Notes under the pieces: model-generated | What the model was told of the DNA's origin: nothing | Databases searched by the model: none | Seen by the model: the letters and a program-made list of their open reading frames with translations, nothing else | Assembly: GCA_022925895.1 (NCBI GenBank) | Contig: JAKSYS010000629.1 | Span: forward strand, 1 to 36,775 | DNA length: 36,775 bases | DNA from: Fragilaria crotonensis | Lineage: Eukaryota; Bacillariophyta; Fragilariophyceae; Fragilariales; Fragilariaceae | Direction: 5' to 3' | Shown: in pieces, positions 23,261 through 32,904 of the stretch | Numbering within the stretch: position 1 is the stretch's first letter | Layout of the letters: each line of letters begins with the position of its first letter | Translations under genes and position numbers: made by a program

Positions 23261-24229
23261 CTAAAGAGTTACAATCGTCCCCCCCTCGCTATCCATCGAA
23301 CCAAGAACTTGGCTCAAAAGCGCGTGGGGTACGCGTCCATCAGTGATGAAAGCTTCCTGGACTCCCAATTGGACTGCGCTAGTGGCAAAGGTGACCTTCG
23401 GAATCATCCCTCCTGTAATTGTTTCATCTTCGATGAGGTCGTCAATATTCTTAACAGTGAGATTTCTGAGGAGATTCTTCTCCTTGTCAAGGACTCCAGC
23501 GATGTCGGTTAAGAAGAGCACGCGATGAGCTTTGAGCTCCCCCGCAATTCTTCCTGCCGCAGCGTCAGCATTGACATTATAGGCGATATCTTTCTCACTA
23601 CCGATTCCTGTTCCGATTGGGGAGACGACCGGCGTGATTCCCAGCTCTAAAATCGATTCCAGCATGGCCACGTTTACTGTCTCGACTTTTCCCACGAAGC
23701 CCAAGTCGAAACCATCTTTGTTTTCTTGTTTTGAGCATTGAAGCAAGGAATCATCGCGGCCAGAAAGGCCGATCGCCCGTCCTCCAGCTGAGCAGATCGA
23801 AGAAGCTATACCTTTGTTGACGCTGCCGCAGAGGATCATTTCTGCCACTTCGACGACCTCTGTCGAGCTGACACGCATGCCTCCCTCGAAGCGCGTTGCG
23901 ACGCCAAGCTTCTCCAGCATGGAGGAAATCTGCGGACCACCGCCATGGACGACAACCACTCTGATGCCGAGCTTTTGAAGGGCAGCAACATCTTCACAGA
24001 ATCCCTGAGCAAGCTCAGGGGAGGTCATAGCATTTCCACCATACTTGACTACAATGGTCTTGCCTCGAAGCGATCCTGCAACAGAGGATATGGAGAGAGC
24101 TGTTTCAGCAAACGATTCGTGAAGCCGTGTCTGTGTCCTACTGGGGCGAGCGACCCTGCCTGGAGACACGAACGCGCTGCTCTGACAGGCAAGCACGCTA
24201 TAGAAGAGGAATGCAAGAAGTCTGACCAT
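23261..24229 (-). CDS. argB: N-acetylglutamate kinase, plastid precursor
   Basis: A single exon encodes 322 residues. The enzyme phosphorylates N-acetylglutamate with ATP, the second and usually arginine-controlled step of arginine synthesis. Residues 1-19 are a signal peptide ending SSA, with Phe20 at the start of an ASAFAP-like FVSP and then an Arg/Ser-rich transit region, so import into the plastid is expected. The kinase begins near 56. VKYGGNAM (61-68) and HGGGPQ (95-100) bind phosphates and substrate; EGGMRV (115-120), YNVNADAAAG (217-226) and LTDIAGV (240-246) are family motifs, and GGMIPKV (273-279) holds the nucleotide-site lysine. Length after the transit region (about 265) fits the family. 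In algae and plants this enzyme is commonly bound by PII; that is inference here. Its last 160 bp are duplicated just downstream. Confidence 0.97.
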   Translation of the reverse strand: MVRLLAFLFYSVLACQSSAFVSPGRVARPSRTQTRLHESFAETALSISSVAGSLRGKTIVVKYGGNAMTSPELAQGFCEDVAALQKLGIRVVVVHGGGPQISSMLEKLGVATRFEGGMRVSSTEVVEVAEMILCGSVNKGIASSICSAGGRAIGLSGRDDSLLQCSKQENKDGFDLGFVGKVETVNVAMLESILELGITPVVSPIGTGIGSEKDIAYNVNADAAAGRIAGELKAHRVLFLTDIAGVLDKEKNLLRNLTVKNIDDLIEDETITGGMIPKVTFATSAVQLGVQEAFITDGRVPHALLSQVLGSMDSEGGTIVTL

Positions 24230-24411
24230 GTCTATTTCTTTTTGAATAATAATGATAGGAAACTCCTAAGCCTAACATTGACATTATTCGGAAAGTTGGT
24301 TAGACGATGTTGCAAATGCAATCGATGAATGTACAAAACGTCCAGCATTGATGCAAGAGATCAGTAATACCGGAGTGCTACCTGGTACCTGGTATTGTAC
24401 CTCGATCGTAC

Positions 24412-25069
24412 CAGGGGTCGGTGATAAGTTACTGGACCTCCGGTTAACTGCAGTTAGTTAACTGCAGTGACCAACTTTTAAAGAAATCACGACAGTTAAC
24501 TACTTAGAGCCAACTACTGGGACTACTCGAGTGACTTAACTAACTACCAGTACACCAGTACTGAAACTTGTTGATTACTTAACTAAAAACTTCAACGTCC
24601 AGTAGGATACTACTGAGACAGAGCGGGGTTAAATAAGTTTAAGGGTAACTGGCTGGCCGTGGGTGCGAGTAATTATGTACTAGGGGTACGTAGAGAAATG
24701 CGTAGGAAATGATTGGTGTTCGTAACATACTGGAGTAGTTTAAATGGATATTGATGACGTATGCACTGATTTCTGGTGGAACCCTCACCAGAATCCCTGA
24801 AAACTTGGGTACTGTACGTAGGTATAGTAATGTGTACTATGCTACTACACCACTGCTACCGTCTGCAGTATAACTGCAATTGACTACGAAATTCTCAAAT
24901 AACTGAATACTGGAGGCTAAAAACCATAAGTATTTCCGGTGACTAGTTACTGAGAATTGCGTATTGCAGTACCAGTAACCAACCATACGTACCTCGCAGT
25001 ACTAAGTTACAACTGCTGCGAAGGCAGCGTAAGTCCAGTATAGTTAAAGTTTAACTTCACCGACCCCTG
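24412..25069. mobile_element. Non-autonomous hAT-like element A (658 bp)
   Basis: CAGGGGTCGGTGA at 24412-24424 is exactly complementary to TCACCGACCCCTG at 25057-25069. The CAGGG end is typical of hAT transposons. The interior codes for nothing recognisable and is rich in TTAACT, including a direct repeat GTTAACTGCAGT near 24443 and 24459, as expected of subterminal transposase-binding sites. The direct repeat CCTGGTATTGTAC lies at 24388-24400 and 25070-25082, but on the left it is separated from the TIR by 11 nt. The target-site duplication is therefore not clean. Confidence 0.65.
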
Positions 25070-25089
25070 CCTGGTATTGTACTACATAC

Positions 25090-25731
25090 CAAGGGTGGCA
25101 ACGCTAGGTTTAACTCAACTAGGTTTAACTAGGTTTGAACCTAAAGCCTAGATTTCATTTGAGACGAATAATTTAGGTTTTTGGTTTAACTCAAGGGTTT
25201 AGGGTTACGGGTTATGAGTTACGAGTTACTTTAAGTCTTTACGGGTTTGGTTACAGCGAATGAGCGAGTAACATAAGCGAACTAGCAGCCATGACAATCG
25301 GCAAGGAAGATAAAAGAATGAGGTCCAAACAAAGTTGAGGAATGCCTTGGTTGCCATGATGACTGTGGAGAAGGTGGTCTGTAAAGTCCAACCATGCTGC
25401 ATTTGAAGATTGTATGTTTGAGGAATCTGGTGCTGACAGCAGGGTGTACTACTCATGAGCAGCAGAGGAGGATCAAGCCATCAGATTGGTAGTGCTGGGT
25501 AAGGCATAATGATGGATTAGCTGTACCAGGCAACTGTTACAGCTACCGGTAGATAGACTGTGCGAGAGGTGAGACTTGAGACTCTTCCCAGTGCACCTTT
25601 ACATAGTAGTATAGTACATCGGGTACAGTGGCCGGTAGATTAGGTTTGGAATTTAGGTTTAACTAGGTTTAACTAGGTTTAAACCTAAACCTAAAATTGA
25701 AAAAATAAAAATTAGGTTTTTGCCACCCTTG
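25090..25731. mobile_element. Non-autonomous hAT-like element B (642 bp) with 8-bp TSD
   Basis: CAAGGGTGGCAA at 25090-25101 is exactly complementary to TTGCCACCCTTG at 25720-25731, and the element is bounded by identical CTACATAC at 25082-25089 and 25732-25739. A perfect 8-bp target duplication with CARRG-type ends is the hallmark of the hAT superfamily. Copies of AACTAGGTTTAA cluster inside both ends, as transposase-binding subterminal repeats do. The interior has no transposase motif, so it would need an enzyme supplied elsewhere. A 9-bp duplication (CTACATACC) with an 11-bp left TIR would point to Mutator instead, but then the ends are asymmetric. Confidence 0.85.
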
Positions 25732-25740
25732 CTACATACC

Positions 25741-28700
25741 TCTATACTACATGACACATGACATACCGATTACAAGTAGTACTGAGTACTGAGTACTGAG
25801 TACCTGGTACTAGTACCGCCGAATATCCATAGGTCGTATGCATTGGGTCACAGTCGGCGGCACAGTATGTCATACTTGTCTCCTACTCGTACTTAGAGTA
25901 CCGGTAGAAGGTACGGTACCACAAGTAGAATACGTCTACACCTGCGACCTGGTCCTCCTAGTACTTGTACTCCTGAGTAGGCCAGTAGCATAGTAGGATG
26001 ATCATGAATGTCATTATGAACCTAGTTCAACGAAATAGACTACTTGTAACGTGTACAATATCATGTATGATGTATGTATTGATAAGAACAATGACAGGTA
26101 CAAGTCCTTGTACACCAGCAGTAGGACCACCCTTGGTTAGACTACCATAGAACAATAGTCATCCATGTCCTAAGTGAAAAACTCAAATCAGACTCCACCA
26201 TTACCACCAGCATCTGGAATAACGACCAAAGAAGCGTGCCTTTGAGTGGTTCAAGTTGCTTCCTCACCATATGAGGTCAATTTTCAGCAATTGCCATCTT
26301 GATAAGAGGATCCAGATCAAGCACCTGCTTCATGTCATCAAGCTGCTCCTCAAGGACATCAATCTGTAACCATTGCAAAGCTACCAACACCAATTCAGAA
26401 GTACTCAATTTTGTTTAAAATGACAATGGTTGTGGAAGAATCAGTCACTTTATAAAGCTCGAATGCCCAACTGCTAACACTGGAAGACACACACTTTAAA
26501 AATCACAAAAACATTGCTCCCTGAAATTGATGTGCTGGCTATTTTGTAACCAGCAATGCATCCCCATCTCAAGGATCTACAAATGCAGCATTCCCATCAA
26601 GCACTCCTGTCCATTGTAACCATCCATCAACCATCTGATCTGACACTGATATGCCACAAATGGAAAGTTTTCCATTAGCACTAAGTGACATTGATGACTT
26701 TGTAGTACCCACACATTCACAACACACAGACAGAGCAAAATCAGGAAAAGAAAACTGCCTTCAGACAGCTTCTCTTTCAACAGAAATCAAGATAAGAACC
26801 AAGAAAGAACAACAAACACCAAAATTCACAATCATTTGAAGAGGACACATGCTCACCCTTTGCTTCTTGAGGAGGGGGAAAACCTATCACATCCGCTTCT
26901 GTACATCCAACTCCACTCTAAAAGTGCAGATCTGGATATGCATATCTACAAGCCAATGCCACTGGATGGTGCTTTGTGAAACTTCCTCTGAATTATCCGT
27001 ACAACTTCCCAAGGAGGAATTGTTGGTCTTGTCTATTTTGGAAAACACTGGAAATAATGATTTTCTAAATGGCTTAGGTATCGCATCTCAAGCTGGACCA
27101 TCTTATGTGTTCTCTTCTTTTTCACCACTGACATGCTTCAAGCTGGAAGCAACAGTATTGTCAGAAAACATGGAAAGATTCCATCAACAACCACTTTGGC
27201 ATGAGATTATTTGGCCCTGCACAATTGTTCCTGCAAATGTGAATCTGTCAACAACAACATGTCACATACACAATAGACAAACCTGTTATGTTCAAAATTC
27301 ATGTGAATGTTTGAACCCAAATCCAGATTCCCTCAATGCTTAAAAACCTTCCCACCCAACCACATTTTCAGCAATGACAAGAACCCTGTCACCAGCAATT
27401 GTGACAAAGCTACTATCATTGAAAAACAGCAAGCAGGTTGTGTGATAGTACCCCATTACCAATTAGCATCAAACTTGAAGAAGTGTTTTTCAGTTGCAAG
27501 AATTCATGTTGCATTCCAGGTGTGATTTTTCACCAAATTGCAGAACAAGGTAGCTATGTAACATGCACTGCTTGCAGCATTCAACTACAACATGAGGAGT
27601 CATTAACACATAGTATTTTATGAAGCTTGTATGCATTATATCCGAGTTACTTTGAAAAAGGGCTCCGGGTGAAACATTAAGATCAAGATTCCAAAAAGTC
27701 GAATTCTGTTACATCAATATTGATGTCACTTTGTTGCATTCTAATCACTTTCAGTATCATCAGCCCAGGATAGTTGCACTGTAACTCACCTACAGCAGGC
27801 ACTGTAGTCACAAATACTTGCATCGAAGTTTCCCTTGTACTCGCACCTCGCACCTCCTGCAATCACTCCCTTTAACTACTATGACATAGCGCAGTATGAT
27901 AGCTCCCAATCCTAGCCGCAAGTACAGTAGCACAATTGATGTTTCACGTTATTTGGCGATGTTCATTGTGGTGCTGATGTTGGTGACTCGGGTCTGGCCA
28001 ACGCCCGTTGTAAGCATGGTCTGGCCTGCGCCTAGCTCACAAGCCACAAGCAGCGAAAACAAGCTGTAGCATGTAGTCAGTAGTCAGTACTACTGTAGTA
28101 CTGGAAAATGGAGTACAGTACTGGATCATAGAGTTTTTAGTAGGCGTATGCATATCGTACAAGTTCCACCACGATCTACCGTAGCGGTACCGCCAGGCGC
28201 CAGGTTGTATGGCAGGTTTCACGTCCGAAAATCCTGGCGCAGGACATGGTATATATTGTACGCAAGACTGCATTTCGTTCTCAATTGACGTCATCTTTAC
28301 AATAAATTGTCGTGCTGAAAGCAAGCGTTTCGCCATGAGATTGCATGCCGTCGTTTGCATTAGATGCACTCTTTTCAAACTACCCAGCCCCAACAGTTGC
28401 CTTCCAAATACTCCCAAGCAACAGTCTGTGTAGGCTGGGTAGTCTATCTCCGTGTCTGACACACATATTTACACTGTTTTGCTTGTGAAGGGCTGTCGTG
28501 TTCATACGATGCAACACAACGTACCGACACAAATTGTTGCTTTCTTGGCCTGCATGTGGGTTCTGACCTCTCCACAACTGGCAATCCGGTCAATTGTTAT
28601 TTTAGAAATTCGTCATTCTGCGGCTCCACATCATGCATCCAGATTGAACTAGTAATTATGTACTAATGTTGCTTCTTGTCATCTTCGTCAATTTACGCGC

Positions 28701-30427
28701 GTCGCGATGCGACATCTACCAACGTAACCTCATTTGTGCTCCAAGCCCGTGTCAGATCCTTGCTTCCATACATGCCTTTGACTTGTGGAGTCATTTCCTC
28801 GCTGCGTGTGGGCCTGATACGATGGTCACTTTGAGCATTTAATTTACGTTGTGTACTGAGGAGTATAGAGCATGTCGCATTCTTTTTATTAGAGAACATA
28901 ACCCTTGTAGAACAACAAAACATGGTGTATGGAAACATGAGCAAGTTGTGTTGGAATGAATACCCAGCAGGATTTTATGTTCTATTAGCTAGTAATGTGG
29001 GCGATCGACAAGCCATTTGTGATTGCAAGCAGCTTTCATACTGGGCCATAGAACAATCTCACCGCGAGGAACTTGATCTTGCCACAAGTATGCCGTGGCA
29101 ACATTGTCAATACAAGCAACATTGTCAATACAAGCTATTGCTTTGTACCAACTAACTGTTATCACTTCAACACAATGAGGATTGCCCCGCTGTCTTGCAT
29201 GCTGACAGTATAAAACACACATCTTCCGTGTCTACTAGCTTATCCACATACAACAATTGACGAGTGACAATCCACAGCAAAGTATATGCATTGCACCAGT
29301 TCTGCCACAAACCACAATCATTCATCGGCTTCTCGCATGCACTGCTCTTGGGAATGGGATCACATAAATCATCCAACAAGAGTTGTGGGTTCAGCAGTTT
29401 TGTGGTCAACGCCAAGCCTTCATGATGGAAAGAAAACCGTAGTGGTTCTTGTTGGAAACGACAACTGGTGTTACTCTGAATGCTGAATTGTGTTGTTGTT
29501 TGTTGTTCTTGATGATCAAGACAATGACAGCAATATCTGTATACATCGACATCTTCAGTCTTTTGGCAAGCCTAGGATGTCGGTTCTCAAACGACCTTCA
29601 TGAATTTGCAAGCTCAGCCAGCATCCTTTGCACACCACGCCTCTGCTCCATTCTTGGAAATATCTTTTAATGATGGTGGTTCCAGTGGGGTTGTTACGGG
29701 GAGCTCGGGAGTAAATGGATATAATCGTTCCGCTGTACTTGTGAAGAACCCACAGGCCACGGCTCTGGCTGGAGTTCCATTCACTAGTACCACACCACAT
29801 CTTCATGTACTGAACAAGGTGCTTCTTCTGCCAATGGTTTCAGAAGACCGGCAGGGTTAGTCACTATGAAGCTACTGTCAACCTGTTCAAGAAGCAAACC
29901 ATGAAGAATTGCGAAAGTGATGATTGATGCTTCAAGGATTGCAACAGCATTCTGATGGCCAAACAAATTCGCGGAAGATGTACTATGGCATTTTGTATAG
30001 GTAGTATAATATATACCAAGTTGTGCGCGAGGATGGTTGAGGGTGAAACCTGCCATAACAAGACGTCAAACGAAGAAACCCGGTTATACTACTACACAAA
30101 TGGCAAGACGACGTGATAAGCGATAGACGTTGTTGAGGTAGCAACGTTGCTGAGGTGTGTGCCATCGCTGAGTGATTCTCGTTGCCGCGTTTCTGAATCG
30201 TCTCTCTTCAATCGGTTTGCTTTGATCTGAATAATGAAGATGCAGCTTTGACTTTCCTCAGATGTGACGGCGATGCTGGTTTTGCTATGTTTTTCACAAT
30301 TGGAGCTCGAGGAGTTCGTGTGTTCCAGCGTTGCACACGAACGGCATGGAGCTGCCGAAGCTGAGTCTCACTCTTTATGCCTTCTCCTTCACTCACAACA
30401 GCAAAGCAAGCGATACACCGCAAGACA
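25741..30427. other. Unassigned DNA with no recognisable gene
   Basis: About 4.7 kb without a recognised gene. Open frames such as 26849-27343 (+, 164 codons) and 28037-28462 (-, 141 codons) have no known motif and poor coding character. A plus frame near 29600-29860 has protein-like low complexity (GGSSGVVTGSSGVNGYNR) but no start or family. Small repeats: TACTGAG in tandem (7-bp period) near 25781-25800, and an exact 18-bp tandem duplication at 29099-29116 / 29117-29134. GTAC-centred motifs are frequent. Confidence 0.4.
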
Positions 30428-30598
30428 ATGGTTTTTCAGGGGCAAGATGCTTGGCGACGCCACCCAATCTTTTTGAATCTTTGGAAAGACCCTTTCCCCG
30501 GGTTCAAAAAGGCGATTGTGATCTACGCTGTCTTCATGGCAGGCGAATACAGTTTCAGGTACTTGACCGCTCCACCTAGACCTCCGTCCAAGGCGTAG
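30428..30598 (+). CDS. NDUFB3: Complex I subunit NDUFB3 (B12)-like protein
   Basis: A 56-residue protein with one membrane helix. DAWRRHP near residue 7 is followed by PFPGFKKAIVIYAVFMAGEY, which fits the NDUF_B12 pattern of (D)PW-R-(N/H), then a GF or PGF turn entering a single helix that ends in a Glu-Tyr. The B12/NDUFB3 subunit is an accessory protein in the membrane arm of mitochondrial NADH:ubiquinone oxidoreductase. The family is about 70-100 residues; an in-frame ATG at 30377 would give 73, but the ATG at 30428 has the better context (GACAATGG) and puts the conserved part at the start. Its stop lies 73 bp from that of the convergent UBX gene. The match rests on few residues, so the name is tentative. 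Confidence 0.6.
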   Translation: MVFQGQDAWRRHPIFLNLWKDPFPGFKKAIVIYAVFMAGEYSFRYLTAPPRPPSKA

Positions 30599-30671
30599 GA
30601 AGTTGTCCATTTTGACTTAATATGTTAGAATTGAACCTGAAATAACGACTTGCTTTTATACCTGTATTTAA

Positions 30672-32189
30672 TCAATCCTTCCACCGGACGGTGACAGCTT
30701 GGCCGTTAAGTCCACAAGAATCAATGGTATTCTCCATCTCTCCTTCGAGATTCTTTGGTGGGAATCCTACCATGAGCACGAACTCCTTCCCCGCCCTTGC
30801 CATTTCGCTATTTTGCTGTGATATAATGAGTTAGTGGCTCTGTATTCCTAGAGGCGGTGGAACGGAACGAAGTCACTTACCGCAACATACGCATAGATAG
30901 ACTTCACCGATTCGGAGTCTACAAACCTGCGGACGAGTTTTGTAGCATCTGGCATTCGTAATTGCACGCGAGCTCCATTCGCGGGCTCGTCGCCGACTTC
31001 GATTGCCAACAACGTTTCGATGAAAGTTGGCGTCATCTCCGGTTCGTCCTGCACGATGTCTGTTTCAAGTGACGAAATCTTATCCTCATTGGTTGCCAGG
31101 CATACTACGTCATCGTCGCTAACATCCTCCATGGCGTATGCGTACTCGTCGTCGTCTTTATCCTCTGTTGTATGATCCTGCTTTAGACTTTCATTCATGC
31201 CTTCTTTGACCTGTTCGTCCGCACTCACGAAGGGACGCTTTCGCTCCCCGGTTCCATTCGGTTCGAAATTTTTCTTTGACGGCGGCAGCGGTGCTTTGTC
31301 GAAAGAGTGTCTAGAACAAAAGTCCATAGCCATTTCAGCAAAGTGCTCCGCAGTGAACGGCTTCTCCTGCGTCCACCCTTCCTTCTTCCAAAGCGACCGG
31401 CCTGTGCGGGGGTCGACAATCGCAATATGAGGATAGTCATAGACCTTGTAGCGTTCAACATAAGTTTTCCCCTCTGGGGAGTCGTGATTCTTTGTGCAAG
31501 GATTGTCAGTACTTTCAAGTTTCAATTGTTCGGATAGTATTCGTTCACCTGCAGATACTCACCGCTTGCCAGAAAATAAATCCCTCACGAACAAGATTCT
31601 CGACGAGCTCATCCCTCCAAACATCTCTGTTCAATGCGTGACAGGCAAACTCCGAATCTCTTTGAATGTTGACAAGCAACCATCGTCTTGCATCTCTCGC
31701 CACAGCTCGCGAGCCTTGGAAGCCCCCTCCTCTGTGCGTGAGATGTGAGGGTGGTGCAAACATGTGCGTCAAGCTGCCTGCATTCTCATCCAACCTCCTC
31801 TCAGGTTGATCGGAGTCCTTCTCTTCCCTGGCGCTATCATTTGCAGAAGCGGCAGCAGCATTGACAGCAGCCCGAGCATCGACTTGAGCAAAGCCAGCGC
31901 TGATCTCAGCAAAGACATTTGTGAAATTGTTCTGCTCGTCCATCATATCTTCGTGCGGGATCCCTCCGAAGTCCATTAGCCTCATGGTACGAGTTCGATC
32001 GGGGGCGCGGATTTCAGGAGAAGCCATCCCCGCACCCCCACCGCCATTTCCTTGCTGTTCATGTTCCATAAAAAGACCAACAGCAGTTTCTACGTTCATG
32101 TTGGACATTTCCAAGTACTGTTGAGCGAGTTCACCGTCTGAACATCCAGAGAACGCCATGAATTGGGAAACCAAATCATCAGACGACAT
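30672..32189 (-). CDS. UBXN7: UBA-UAS-UBX domain protein (UBXN7/Ubx5-like)
   Basis: Three exons: 32189-31563, 31489-30881 and 30815-30672, with introns of 73 and 65 nt, all phase 0; about 459 residues. UBXN7 links the AAA ATPase p97/Cdc48 to ubiquitylated clients and cullin ligases. An N-terminal UBA-like domain (about 3-42) contains LVSQFMAFSGC and ETAVGLFMEHE. The UAS thioredoxin-like domain spans the first intron: REGFIFWQA joins NHDSPEGKTY, then YPHIAIVDPRTGRSLWKK (about 228-245). An acidic linker follows. The UBX domain (about 381-457) has VQLRMPDATKLVRRF, FPPKNL at 430-435 and QAVTVRWK at the end. The p97-contact turn is usually FPR; here it reads FPPK. I see no clear UIM. Start ATG at 32189 gives the complete UBA. 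Confidence 0.93.
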
Positions 32190-32860
32190 TCTTCGTTCCT
32201 ATTCTCTTCGCCCAAGGCACACTCTGACGCCTCAGCTGAGATCGTTGACAATGATGTAAGATGTATGTGATGTGTATACTCGTAGTAATGTAGTGGAAGG
32301 TATGTTGAATTCAATTCTACTGGTCCTCTTGTAATCCAGTACTCCAGTACAGGTGCTCGTTTAGAGTGGAAGTCGCTACAGGTACTAGTACCAGGTACAA
32401 GCACAAACATAGTAGTCTGACGAGCTCGAATATTGGCACACTTCTTTCTCATTTTCTCATAGGTTTATTATGCAATGTACGTATAAAGTCAGGAATACTT
32501 TCCAGCTATTCAGAGTGAAAATGTGATGTCAATTGATGAAGATATGATAAGTCTAAAAATATATTTCGTGATTTTTCTTAACATAGTAACGAGACAGATT
32601 TGGTGTCACTGTTGACTATTGAATTCCTTTCATCAATCCGTTGCTGCGTTGCTTTTACATCGGACTACAAAGTTCATTGTCATATGATCAGCAAGGAGAA
32701 TGTTGCAATAGAACTGCAATATCTATTTTTTACCTTCAAATCTCCGTTGAGTCGCTTAAAAAAAATTCGCTGCACTTCGTAGCTAGGTTAAATCCCGTCT
32801 GCAAACAGAAGCGATTTGATAGTGTACAATCGCCTCATAAATCAGTCCATTGCTGATCGA
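32190..32860. other. Intergenic DNA upstream of the UBX gene
   Basis: No gene seen. It must hold the promoter of the minus-strand UBX gene and the 3' flank of the decayed transposase. GTAC-type repeats (CAGGTACTAGTACCAGGTAC near 32379) are the only structure. Confidence 0.4.
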
Positions 32861-32864
32861 ACAT

Positions 32865-32904
32865 GTCCCAGGCACACCATTCATTCAACTGTTGTGCCTG
32901 GGAC
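32865..32904. repeat. 12-bp hairpin at the 3' end of the transposase
   Basis: GTCCCAGGCACA at 32865-32876 is exactly complementary to TGTGCCTGGGAC at 32893-32904, with a 16-nt loop. The hairpin overlaps the last codons and stop of the minus-strand transposase remnant. The 3' arm is part of its coding sequence and the other lies in its 3' flank. Confidence 0.8.

Noticed and set aside
25082-25740. Element B as a Mutator-like element with 9-bp TSD
   Set aside because: CTACATACC also repeats, but that reading makes the terminal repeats unequal; an 8-bp TSD with equal 12-bp TIRs is simpler and fits hAT.
26849-27343. 164-codon plus-strand open frame
   Set aside because: No known motif, atypical residue composition, no supporting splice sites or neighbouring conserved frame.
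28037-28462. 141-codon minus-strand open frame
   Set aside because: No family resemblance and a competing plus-strand open frame; looks like chance.
31549-31562. A 14-nt GTGAGT...CAG segment as the first UBX intron
   Set aside because: Far too short for a spliceosomal intron and gives a stop soon after; the 73-nt intron 31490-31562 restores the conserved UAS sequence.
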